The notes under the pieces were generated by a model. The model had not been told where the DNA came from, searched no databases, and saw nothing but the letters and a program-made list of their open reading frames with translations. Shown here in pieces: positions 1 through 5,840 of a stretch of DNA of 12,875 nt (position 1 is the stretch's first letter; every line of letters begins with the position of its first letter). The stretch covers positions 1 to 12,875 of the forward strand of contig JAISDP010000212.1 of assembly GCA_031264715.1 (NCBI GenBank), written 5' to 3'. The position numbers and the translations under genes are program-made. Origin of the DNA: Bacteroidales bacterium. Its GTDB lineage: Bacteria; Bacteroidota; Bacteroidia; Bacteroidales; UBA4181.

Positions 1-367
1 CGCCGAATACTTTTCCCGTTGCACGGGCGCGGTCGGCTATTTCTGCAAGCTGCTCGCCGGTTACATTGCTGATGGACTGCAACTCGGCCAGCGAAGCCTG
101 AAAAGCAACCCCCGGCTCAATGGCGTTTTGCAGTTCCCCGTTGAGCCGTCCGATAGCCTCGGCTGCCTGATTGAAGATAAACAGTTTTGCGCCAATTCTT
201 TCGAAGGTACCGGGAACTTTACCGCCTTCTTCATTGATTTCTTCCAGCGTTTCGGGAATATCATCCAGCGTTTCGTTGGCCTGCCGGCTTGCGCCCGTAA
301 TATTCCGCAGGGGTGCGGTAATATTATCTATCAGGTTCAATACCCAATTGCTACTTGTACTGCTCAT
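1..367 (-). CDS. Phage tail tape measure protein, N-terminal part (runs off the window)
   Basis: The first 122 codons of a gene reading leftward off the window edge, starting at the ATG at 367-365. The protein begins MSSTSSNWVLNLIDNITAPL. It then has an amphipathic, Glu/Asn-rich helical stretch and a segment with QASLAELQSISNVTGEQLAE and ARATGKVFG, which matches the start of the tape measure core in Mu- and P2-like phages, where the segment reads roughly 'f.a.L.dl..itg..ae.l...a...g..fg'. Tape measure proteins fill the tail tube lumen and set tail length. The gene follows directly on the frameshift extension of the tail assembly chaperone, whose reading frame overlaps this start by 17 bases. 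That is the usual order of chaperone, chaperone extension, tape measure. The rest of the protein is not in the window, so its length and any lytic or membrane domains cannot be judged. Confidence 0.85.
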   Translation of the reverse strand, partial: MSSTSSNWVLNLIDNITAPLRNITGASRQANETLDDIPETLEEINEEGGKVPGTFERIGAKLFIFNQAAEAIGRLNGELQNAIEPGVAFQASLAELQSISNVTGEQLAEIADRARATGKVFG

Positions 368-1057
368 GGTTACCCGTCATTTGTGCCATAATATCGGCCA
401 AAGCCGAAATAATGGCTGCTTTTTGTTTTTTATACTCCAGTTCTTCCACGTATTTACAGGATGCATAGAGGTCGAACCATTCATTATCGGTCAGTCGATC
501 GGGACAGACGCCATACCGTGTCCGCAGTGCGGCGTTTACCTGCCTGATAAAATCGCCTTTGGTTCGCGCGAGGCTGTCCTCTATGCCTTGGCGAAAAAAC
601 CGCGCCCCTGCTCCATGACCTCGCCTACCTGCTTCATAAAGCCGGCAAACACAAGTCCGTCATTCAACGCGTCCCGGTCGCCGCCTACCAGCAGGTTTTT
701 AATAATTAAGTCGTTGGCGGCGTCAATGTCTTCCTTTTTGTCGGCAATGGCGGATAAAAAGGAGCGGTCGGGCCGTTTTACAATAAACTGGTACGACTCG
801 TCCGCATCGATCACCACATCGATCACATACAGCCGCGGGCAACGCTCCTTTAGCCTGTTAAACTCGTCAATGGACATGCATTTGAGTTTGGAAACATCGA
901 ATCCGGCGGCAACTGCGGCCAGCGGAGCAGCAGCCAGCGGAGCGGCGGCCAAAACGGAAAGCGTATCGCCTTCCGGAATAAAAGCATCGGCTGCGGCGCA
1001 AGCCGTAGCCAGCGCCATCATCATGAAAAAACTGCATTTGAAAATAAAACCTTTCAT
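351..1057 (-). CDS. Tail assembly chaperone, long form made by -1 frameshift
   Basis: Reading leftward, ribosomes that slip back one base on T TTT TTC (599-593) avoid the TAG at 583-581. They continue through CGC CAA GGC ATA GAG to the TAG at 353-351. The extension adds about 80 residues, including RTKGDFIRQVNAALRTRYGV, DRLTDNEWFDLYASCKYVEE and ADIMAQMTGNHEQYK. It is a soluble, helical, charged sequence with no ATG in its own frame between the preceding in-frame stop and the slippery site. It is therefore hard to explain as a separate gene. The fused product would be about 235 residues. In lambda, the equivalent gpGT bridges the tape measure and the tube subunits; here the extension ends inside the tape measure start region. 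The shift itself is inferred from sequence; the open frame, the slippery heptamer and the gene order are seen directly. Confidence 0.75.
581..1057 (-). CDS. Tail assembly chaperone, short (unshifted) form
   Basis: A 158-residue protein between the tail tube and tape measure genes, the standard position for the lambda gpG-like tail assembly chaperone. Residues about 55-158 look like a compact phage chaperone domain (YQFIVKRPDRS around 90-100, then IIKNLLVGGDRDALNDG and GFMKQVGEVMEQGRGFF). The start at 1057 follows an A/T-rich leader (1058-1103) like those of neighbouring genes. The first 50 residues are odd: a signal-peptide-like MKGFIFKCSFFMMMALATACA followed by an Ala/Pro/Leu repeat. No secretion role is expected for this family, so a later start (for example one of the ATGs of MMM, or Met61) is possible. 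The TAG stop at 583-581 lies just after a slippery T TTT TTC, which gives access to a longer product. The chaperone function is inferred from position, size and the frameshift architecture. Confidence 0.75.
   Translation of the reverse strand: MKGFIFKCSFFMMMALATACAAADAFIPEGDTLSVLAAAPLAAAPLAAVAAGFDVSKLKCMSIDEFNRLKERCPRLYVIDVVIDADESYQFIVKRPDRSFLSAIADKKEDIDAANDLIIKNLLVGGDRDALNDGLVFAGFMKQVGEVMEQGRGFFAKA
593..599 (-). promoter_or_regulatory. Programmed -1 frameshift slippery site T TTT TTC
   Basis: On the minus strand the chaperone frame reads GGT TTT TTC GCC AAG GCA TAG. The bases T TTT TTC form a canonical X XXY YYZ heptamer in the correct phase, four codons before the zero-frame stop. Slipping by -1 enters the open 80-codon extension. 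A small potential hairpin (GAGG-ACAG-CCTC) begins 11 bases downstream; it is weak and rather far away, so its role is doubtful. Confidence 0.75.
918..950. repeat. 15-base tandem repeat coding for an Ala/Pro/Leu tract
   Basis: On the plus strand GCCAGCGGAGCAGCA (918-932) is followed directly by GCCAGCGGAGCGGCG (933-947) and a partial third unit. On the coding (minus) strand this gives the repeated LAAAP segments in the N-terminal region of the tail chaperone. The 15-base period keeps the frame, so copy number could vary without breaking the gene. It probably forms a flexible linker. Confidence 0.8.
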
Positions 1058-1103
1058 TTTAAATTGTTTTTAAATTATTGAATAAAAAAATTTTATGCTT
1101 GGA

Positions 1104-1541
1104 TTAAGCGACATTCCAGTCGATATGGGATACGATTAACTCGTATTTGTAGGCGATGGTTTTGTCGTTTTGCTTTACCTCGACGGCATTGCCGGTAAAC
1201 TCGCAGTTGAGTATCCTGTCCCTGTACAGGAAGCCGTCGTAGGCGTACTGCACATTGATGTCGAACGGGGCAATGTCCTGGATGCGGGAACCGGGAGGCA
1301 ATGACCTTTGCAGGGCAATACGTTCCTCCAGCAGCAGTGTAACGGACGCCTTGGCGGTATAATTGCCTTCCCCGCGCCCGACAGGATACATGCCTGCGCC
1401 GTAGGCGTTTTCCTTTTCCACGCTGTCATCGTAGGACAGTTCCGTAATCCCTTCCAGATCGCGCCCCATCATGTTGGCGGTGATGCTGTTCCATCCAGCC
1501 AGCTTGCCAAACTTGTTAATGATTGTTTTTGCCCGTGCCAT
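1104..1541 (-). CDS. Tail tube protein of a contractile tail
   Basis: A 145-residue protein starting MARAKTIINKFGKLAGWNSI. The chosen ATG at 1541 lies 4 bases after the stop of the sheath gene; the frame is open further upstream but that part overlaps the sheath and reads as junk (MAWCMSLKW...). The size and the beta-rich layout (ASVTLLLEERIALQRSLP in the middle, then FDINVQYAYDGFLYRDRILNC and a C-terminal YKYELIVSHIDW) fit the tail tube proteins of Mu-like and P2-like myophages. These polymerise into the inner tube through which DNA passes. The order sheath, tube, chaperone, tape measure is the standard contractile-tail module and is the strongest support. Recognition at the sequence level is moderate; function is mainly from position. 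Confidence 0.75.
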   Translation of the reverse strand: MARAKTIINKFGKLAGWNSITANMMGRDLEGITELSYDDSVEKENAYGAGMYPVGRGEGNYTAKASVTLLLEERIALQRSLPPGSRIQDIAPFDINVQYAYDGFLYRDRILNCEFTGNAVEVKQNDKTIAYKYELIVSHIDWNVA

Positions 1542-1545
1542 TTTT

Positions 1546-2766
1546 TTAGATTTTATTGGTGAAACCCAAATCCACTTCAAACTCATGCACCACGCCATCG
1601 GCTACCAGCCGTACCCTGATTTTGAAAGGCGCATTGCTTACGGCCAACTGGTTGGGGTCGATATAAATATCGAAATCTGCAACATTTTGGGCAGTGGTCA
1701 TTGCCTTGAGGGCTTTGCGCACCAACCCGTCCCAGCTGGCGATCGTGGTACTTTTGATGTATCCGGTCGAGGAGTCTGCCTCTACTTTGGAGCGTATCCG
1801 CGGGATCAGCGTATTGCGGATGATGCGGGTAGCCTTGTTCCAGACGGCATTGCGTTCGATGAAGGCATAATCGCTGCCGGCTCCGGTACAGGTGTGCGAA
1901 TTGCTGAAATAGAACCCGCCGTACCCATTGAACTTGCCGGCATAGATATAGCCCAACTCGTCCAGTTTCGTTTGATCGGCAAACGAAAGTTCCGAAAAAG
2001 GCTTGCCGTTGCTCAGCGCGGCATTTACCCACAATCCCAGCCTGGCATCCGTCAGCGGATAGTTATCCTCAATCATCCGGCTACGGGGCTTCTTTTCGAT
2101 ATCTACACTGCCGAGGTTCTCGTGTGCGGCGCGAACCATCAGCATACCCAACGCGCTGCCCACGGCGCCATGACCGGCGTATGCCGGAAGTTCGGCCGCT
2201 TTCCCCGGGTCCTGTGCAATGATCACCGACACATTGGGGCTGTCGATCTGCCGCAGGTCGGGCATCGTTGCGATGGTCCCGGCCAGGTACCCGCCATGGC
2301 CTTCGATCAGCAGGGAATCGATGTAGATATGCTCGCCGGCAAAGTTGTCGGCTAATATCTGCGCCCCGGCTATGGCGGCAGTGATGTCCGCGTCGGCTGT
2401 CAACCCGGCAGCGGCAATCGTATTGATGCCGTCAATCGAACGCAAGGCGGCCACGAAAGCCGGCAGGGTTTTCAAATCGCTTACTTTGGTCGCCACCGGA
2501 ACGGCAATTAAAAATATCCGCGTTTCGGGCGACAGCCTGAATGTTTCAGACAGATGGTAGTGCGTCAGCGTTTCGCCGGCTGCATCACAGGCCGCATCTA
2601 TGCCCAGCGCTTCGGCGTCTTCAATCTGAAGCAGCTCGTAAGGGGTGAAATGCGACAGTTTGTCGGTTTCGCCGCATCCGGACACAAAGGCGGCCACCCT
2701 GTCCGTGCCTCCGCCCCTGATCAGGCCGCCCTGCGCTTTATTGGTCTGTACTCCCTGGAAACTCAT
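1546..2766 (-). CDS. Contractile tail sheath protein (DUF2586 type)
   Basis: A 406-residue protein starting MSFQGVQTNKAQGGLIRGGG, resembling the DUF2586 tail sheath family found in Mu-like prophages of Bacteroidetes. The N-terminal part has an alternating hydrophobic pattern (RVAAFVSG, IFLIAVPVAT, SVIIAQDPG). The middle carries EDNYPLTDARLGLWVNAAL and IYAGKFNGYGGFYFSNSHTC, a region where sheath proteins expose surface loops. The C-terminal domain, from about residue 310, carries NAVWNKATRIIRNTLIPRI and ends with a beta-hairpin-like KIRVRLVADGVVHEFEVDL. Such C-terminal domains pack on the tail tube and link sheath subunits. Sheath subunits form the outer cylinder that contracts during injection. 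Its start ATG overlaps the stop of the small upstream gene (ATGA at 2766-2763), so the two are translationally coupled. It sits directly before the tube gene. No truncation or frameshift is seen. Confidence 0.85.
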   Translation of the reverse strand: MSFQGVQTNKAQGGLIRGGGTDRVAAFVSGCGETDKLSHFTPYELLQIEDAEALGIDAACDAAGETLTHYHLSETFRLSPETRIFLIAVPVATKVSDLKTLPAFVAALRSIDGINTIAAAGLTADADITAAIAGAQILADNFAGEHIYIDSLLIEGHGGYLAGTIATMPDLRQIDSPNVSVIIAQDPGKAAELPAYAGHGAVGSALGMLMVRAAHENLGSVDIEKKPRSRMIEDNYPLTDARLGLWVNAALSNGKPFSELSFADQTKLDELGYIYAGKFNGYGGFYFSNSHTCTGAGSDYAFIERNAVWNKATRIIRNTLIPRIRSKVEADSSTGYIKSTTIASWDGLVRKALKAMTTAQNVADFDIYIDPNQLAVSNAPFKIRVRLVADGVVHEFEVDLGFTNKI

Positions 2767-3110
2767 TCCGCTCCGGTTTTGGTCAGTTCGTCCATCTTTT
2801 TCCGGGCAGCCTCAAGCACGCCTTTACGGTTGCCGTAAGCCTCCTCCTCAATAAGGACTTCTTCCACTTCCTCAGTGGTGGCCGCCGAAGCAATTGCCGC
2901 CGCCAAATCCTTCACTGCCGGGGTACTGTCGACGCGTAAAAATTTCGATACGGTCAATTCCTTTCCGGTACGGTTGCGCCGTGCATGGTTGCCGGCATCG
3001 GCCTCGCTGAAAAACGCCTGTCCGTCGCCGGTTATAAATACCCTGTCCTCTTTTGGATACCGCTTAAAAATATCAGCGGCTGTCCTTTTCATTTCTTCCT
3101 TCGTTTTCAT
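2763..3110 (-). CDS. Small protein of unknown function between capsid and sheath (Mu gp35 position)
   Basis: A 115-residue protein starting MKTKEEMKRTAADIFKRYPK. The frame could begin two codons earlier at a TTG (3116), but the ATG at 3110 is preferred. The N-terminal half contains RVFITGDGQAFFSEADAGNH followed by a basic patch (ARRNRTGKELTVSKF). The C-terminal half is an acidic, helical segment (TTEEVEEVLIEEEAYGNRKG, EAARKKMDELTKTGAE) that may form a coiled coil. Position just after the major capsid gene is where Mu encodes gp35, a small head-associated protein, but the sequence alone does not prove homology. Its stop overlaps the sheath start by four bases. It is most likely a virion or head-tail joining component of the leftward late operon; a specific role cannot be assigned. 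Confidence 0.7.
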   Translation of the reverse strand: MKTKEEMKRTAADIFKRYPKEDRVFITGDGQAFFSEADAGNHARRNRTGKELTVSKFLRVDSTPAVKDLAAAIASAATTEEVEEVLIEEEAYGNRKGVLEAARKKMDELTKTGAE

Positions 3111-3134
3111 CTTCAAAATACTGGGAAATAAATT

Positions 3135-4067
3135 TTAATTTTCATCTTCGTTGTCGGAAACCAGCGCACCCATACCGTAGTCTTCAATCCGGTCAATCAG
3201 GCCGTATGCCTGCAGACGGAATACCGATTTCGGGTTTGCGCTTTTGGTGTCCTGTATTTCAGGACTGTACAGCACCTTGACGCCCTCGATGTGGTACACC
3301 GTATTGGGCGCATAAATCAGGGTAGAGGCATACCGGTCGCCCGTACTCATCGCTGCTCCTTTGGCCTTCTTATTCATCGAGGAATCAAAGGCGTTGGCAA
3401 CCATCGGTTCAATAAATTTGAAACCCATAAAGCTGCGCAGGTTGCCGCTCTTCGGATCGAAAAACACTTCCTTGCTGGCAAAATAGGCGGCAGCGTCGCG
3501 GTCGAGAATAAAGTCCGTGACGTGTTCCGGGCAAAGAGCCATGTACAGTTGCGCCGGATCGAGGTCGCCGATGGCTTTTACTTTGGCAAGAAATTCCGCC
3601 AAATCTCTGAATGTGGCGCGCTTACGTCCGCTGGTCACATCGCCCGTAGTTTTCATCACGGGCATCCTGTCACTGGCTGCGTCGTCGGGACACAGCCTGT
3701 GAAGGGCATGTTTTACCAGTCCCTCCTTCATCCTTTCCATGTGGCGGACACGCACCTCTGCGCGTTTGTCGTAGGCAAGGTAACGTATTTCGGCGTCGTC
3801 CACTTCGGTAGGCGTGGTGTCGTACTTTTCCCATTCTACGAACAGTTTTTCGCCGGTCATTTTGGCGGCGGTAAAATCGGCAGTGTTGTTCACGCGGAAC
3901 TCAACGTTGTTAAGGAGTTTGTTCCACCGGATACCGTCGGCGGTGATGGCCGCCGTGGGCGCGCCTCTCAATATGGCAATAACAACGTCCTTATAATCCT
4001 TAAGCTCCTTGAGCAACTGGGGCGCAACGAACTGGTTCAGCCATTGTCCTGATGTTGTGGTAGGCAT
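3135..4067 (-). CDS. Major capsid protein (Mu gpT-like position, HK97-type fold expected)
   Basis: A 310-residue protein starting MPTTTSGQWLNQFVAPQLLK, with the A/T-rich leader and ATG typical of the strongly expressed genes here. It lies directly downstream of the protease/scaffold gene, which is the classic position of the major capsid protein. Features consistent with it are an N-terminal helical arm (residues 1-40), a middle region rich in charged loops (EKYDTTPTEVDDAEIRYLAY, about 80-100, resembling the E-loop/spine-helix entry), a central domain (PAQLYMALCPEHVTDFILDR) and a C-terminal domain with GFKFIEPMVANAF and FRLQAYGLIDRIEDYGMGAL. No long N-terminal delta domain is seen, which fits the scaffold being supplied by the neighbouring gene. 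It ends in an acidic tail (SDNEDEN). Family recognition is from overall pattern and gene order. Confidence 0.85.
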   Translation of the reverse strand: MPTTTSGQWLNQFVAPQLLKELKDYKDVVIAILRGAPTAAITADGIRWNKLLNNVEFRVNNTADFTAAKMTGEKLFVEWEKYDTTPTEVDDAEIRYLAYDKRAEVRVRHMERMKEGLVKHALHRLCPDDAASDRMPVMKTTGDVTSGRKRATFRDLAEFLAKVKAIGDLDPAQLYMALCPEHVTDFILDRDAAAYFASKEVFFDPKSGNLRSFMGFKFIEPMVANAFDSSMNKKAKGAAMSTGDRYASTLIYAPNTVYHIEGVKVLYSPEIQDTKSANPKSVFRLQAYGLIDRIEDYGMGALVSDNEDEN

Positions 4068-4092
4068 TTGATACTGTTTTTGAATTTAATAA

Positions 4093-4563
4093 TTAACTTA
4101 TTTTATTGCGCTTTTTCCAGTCGGCGAACAACTCCCCGAACGCTTCGGGATCGTTTTCCTCCAGTCTGGCAAGCGAGTCCGGATCGCTTTCCTGCAATTC
4201 CTCGAAGGTTTTTCCTTCACAGGTTGTCCTGTCGCCGGCAGTAGCCGTCTTGCCGATCTGTTTGCTCAGCGGTACAACCGCCGGAACCGATTCCAGTGCA
4301 TCAATGGCCGGTTCAAAATGCTCATTCAGCAGTTTTTCCCACTTCGGGCGCGTTTCGGCATTAATGCGTTTTTCCTGCTGCGCCTTGTCGAGCGCGGCCT
4401 TTATCTTTGCTTCCCTTTCCCGCTTTTCGCGGGCTTCGTTTTCGGCCTTTAAGGCCTCCAGTTCGTCGGCTTTGCGCCTGTTTTCGGCAAGCCGGGCCGA
4501 CACCTGTTCCTCGGAGGCATTCTCATCCATGCCGAGTGCAATCGCGGTTTTCTTTATGTCCAT
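4093..4563 (-). CDS. Capsid scaffold protein from internal start within the protease gene
   Basis: An in-frame ATG at 4563 (MDIKKTAIALGMDENASEEQ) begins exactly at the protease/scaffold boundary. It would give a 156-residue scaffold-only protein. The 25 bases before it are strikingly A/T-rich (ACAAATAATTTTAATAACC) inside an otherwise G/C-rich gene. They resemble the leaders in front of the capsid and chaperone genes, and the encoded residues (TNNFNNQ) look like an unstructured linker. Nested scaffold genes of this kind are known in Mu (gpZ within I) and lambda (Nu3 within C). Separate translation is inferred, not shown. Confidence 0.55.
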   Translation of the reverse strand: MDIKKTAIALGMDENASEEQVSARLAENRRKADELEALKAENEAREKREREAKIKAALDKAQQEKRINAETRPKWEKLLNEHFEPAIDALESVPAVVPLSKQIGKTATAGDRTTCEGKTFEELQESDPDSLARLEENDPEAFGELFADWKKRNKIS

Positions 4564-5184
4564 CTGGTTATTAAAATTATTTGTAATTACCGGCGCAGAC
4601 GGGCAGCCGCAGGCGGCAATCATCATTGCCGTCTGCCGGTCAATCTGCACCTTTTCCTTTACGTCGGTGATAAAGCCGGCTTCCCTGGCTTCCTCGGCAG
4701 TCATCCAGTAATCCCCCGCCTGCCACTTTGCTGCAAAGCCGGCCTTGTCCTTCACCAGTCCGTTATATGTTTTGAAATATTCCGTTTCAATATCCTGCAT
4801 CAGCTTCAGGTATGCGGCAATATCATCCGCCTTGCCGCGGGTACCGCCACTTGGCTTGTGTACCATGAACTGTCCGTTGGCAGGCATGGAGAATGTTTTG
4901 CAGTGCGCCGCGATGTAAGTGCCTGCGCTGGCGACTAATGCGCCTCCCTCGCCGGTAACGGTTCCCGCAAAGCGGGAAAGGATATGGACTATCTCGGCGG
5001 CATCAAAGCAACTCCCTCCGGGCGTATTAATGTAAACGGCAACATCCCGGACGCCCTGCGCAATCAGTTCATCACACTGAACGCGAAAGGTTTCAGAGTC
5101 CGTATCCCAGCCTATTTCGCCGATAATCCGAACCTGTGCCGCGGCTCCCTGCCTGATGGCCGATATTTGAAATTTTTGACCCAT
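4093..5184 (-). CDS. ClpP-like prohead protease fused to capsid scaffold (Mu gpI/gpZ type)
   Basis: A 363-residue protein starting MGQKFQISAIRQG at 5184. Nine further in-frame codons upstream would begin inside the promoter box, so they are rejected. Residues about 15-180 are a ClpP/S49-type serine protease: INTPGGS (52-58, oxyanion region), ALVASAG with the nucleophile Ser86, FMVHKP with His109, and GDYWMTAEEAREAGFITDV with Asp158 as the likely third catalytic residue. All three are present, so it should be active. Residues about 208-363 are helical and highly charged (a Glu/Lys/Arg-rich coiled coil around 230-270, then a helical KWEKLLNEHFEPAIDALESV), typical of scaffolding domains. It is first in the leftward operon, before the major capsid gene. 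In Mu the protease gpI and scaffold gpZ share a frame with an internal start; the same seems true here. Confidence 0.9.
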   Translation of the reverse strand: MGQKFQISAIRQGAAAQVRIIGEIGWDTDSETFRVQCDELIAQGVRDVAVYINTPGGSCFDAAEIVHILSRFAGTVTGEGGALVASAGTYIAAHCKTFSMPANGQFMVHKPSGGTRGKADDIAAYLKLMQDIETEYFKTYNGLVKDKAGFAAKWQAGDYWMTAEEAREAGFITDVKEKVQIDRQTAMMIAACGCPSAPVITNNFNNQMDIKKTAIALGMDENASEEQVSARLAENRRKADELEALKAENEAREKREREAKIKAALDKAQQEKRINAETRPKWEKLLNEHFEPAIDALESVPAVVPLSKQIGKTATAGDRTTCEGKTFEELQESDPDSLARLEENDPEAFGELFADWKKRNKIS

Positions 5185-5208
5185 TATCCCGGATGATTTT
5201 TTGAGCGG

Positions 5209-5239
5209 CAAATATGGCGGGTAAAAATTTTTCTGTCAA
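5209..5239 (-). promoter_or_regulatory. Leftward late promoter (protease/capsid/tail operon)
   Basis: On the minus strand TTG (5239-5237), then 20 bases, then CATATTTG (5216-5209), close to the Bacteroides consensus TTTG-N19..21-TAnnTTTG. The same bases also read as TTGACA-N17-CATATT. The expected start of transcription is about 20 bases before the ATG at 5184. A perfect dyad, TTTCT-GTCA-AGAAA (5230-5243), overlaps the upstream element and could bind a regulator. Confidence 0.65.
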
Positions 5240-5245
5240 GAAACT

Positions 5246-5277
5246 TGGCAACCCTTACCATATTTATGGCAACCCTT
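5246..5277. promoter_or_regulatory. Candidate shared operator: two direct repeats 21 bp apart between divergent promoters
   Basis: TGGCAACCCTT occurs at 5246-5256 and again at 5267-5277, a spacing of exactly 21 bp (two helical turns), so both copies face the same side of the DNA. Copy 1 lies 7 bp from the leftward promoter and copy 2 about 10 bp from the rightward one. Between them is a small inverted repeat CCATA-TT-TATGG (5258-5269). Mu-like phages turn on late genes with an activator (C or Mor family); this is a good candidate site for one. The binding protein is not encoded in the window. Confidence 0.6.
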
Positions 5278-5286
5278 GCTAAAATT

Positions 5287-5318
5287 TTTGCCGGGGACAG
5301 TTATATCCTTCACTTTTG
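5287..5318 (+). promoter_or_regulatory. Rightward late promoter (terminase/portal operon)
   Basis: TTTG at 5287-5290, 20 bases, then CACTTTTG at 5311-5318, one mismatch from the Bacteroides -7 box TAnnTTTG at the right spacing. Transcription would start only some 5-10 bases before the ATG at 5331, implying a very short leader. No Shine-Dalgarno sequence is present, only A-rich sequence. Confidence 0.55.
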
Positions 5319-5330
5319 TAAAAAAACAGT

Positions 5331-5840
5331 ATGGCCAGAAAGATTCCGAATTATACTTCGTTAAAGGCGAAAGCAAAGGATTTTTTCCTGAAGGGAAAGT
5401 CGCAGAAGGAAATAGCAGCGTTCCTGGGCGTTTCCACGGTAACGCTTAACAATTGGGTACGCGACGGGAACTGGAAAGAAGAACGGAGCGCGCGCATTAA
5501 TTCAACCGCCAGCCGTTCCGACAACATACACTCCATTATAGACCATCTGAGCGGCCAGCAACTGGAACTGCTTAAAAAAATTTCGGAGGCGGAGCAGGCG
5601 GGGGATGCCGGCAAAGAAAAGGAACTGCGCGTTCTGTCCAAGGGGCTGGGCGATGAGGTCAGCAAGTGGAACAGGCTGCTGGCAGACTTAAAAACCGAAA
5701 GCCGTATTTCCCTGAGCCAGTACCTGGAGGTGATGGATGATATTTTCCGGCACATGAAGGCATACAGCCTTGAGATGTATCATCAGACGCTTGACTTTCA
5801 GGAACTGCATGTCTGCGAAACGTCTAAAAGGCTGGGATGA
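5331..5840 (+). CDS. Terminase small subunit with N-terminal helix-turn-helix
   Basis: A 169-residue protein starting MARKIPNYTSLKAKAKDFFL. Residues about 10-48 form a clear helix-turn-helix: KSQKEIAAFLGVSTVTLNNW, with GVS in the turn, as in Mu-like and other small terminases that bind the packaging site. The rest is helical and charged (HLSGQQLELLKKISEAEQAG, then KELRVLSKGLGDEVSKWNRL), fitting the oligomerisation region. It is the first gene of the rightward operon, directly behind the promoter, and its TGA overlaps the ATG of the large terminase (ATGA at 5837-5840), so the two subunits are translationally coupled. A plain DNA-binding regulator is an alternative for the HTH alone, but the coupling to the large terminase makes the terminase role much more likely. 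Confidence 0.85.
   Translation: MARKIPNYTSLKAKAKDFFLKGKSQKEIAAFLGVSTVTLNNWVRDGNWKEERSARINSTASRSDNIHSIIDHLSGQQLELLKKISEAEQAGDAGKEKELRVLSKGLGDEVSKWNRLLADLKTESRISLSQYLEVMDDIFRHMKAYSLEMYHQTLDFQELHVCETSKRLG

Noticed and set aside
581..592. Strong stimulatory structure downstream of the chaperone slippery site
   Set aside because: Only a 4-bp GAGG/CCTC hairpin, 11 bases away, is visible; too weak and too distant to claim as a stimulator.
171..1073. 300-codon open frame on the plus strand
   Set aside because: It lies antisense to the tape measure start and the chaperone. Its composition (Ser/Ala-rich, translation of Ala-repeat antisense) is unlike a protein, and the minus-strand genes have family support and proper leaders.
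3291..4052. 253-codon open frame on the plus strand
   Set aside because: Fully antisense to the major capsid gene; no promoter, leader or recognisable family.
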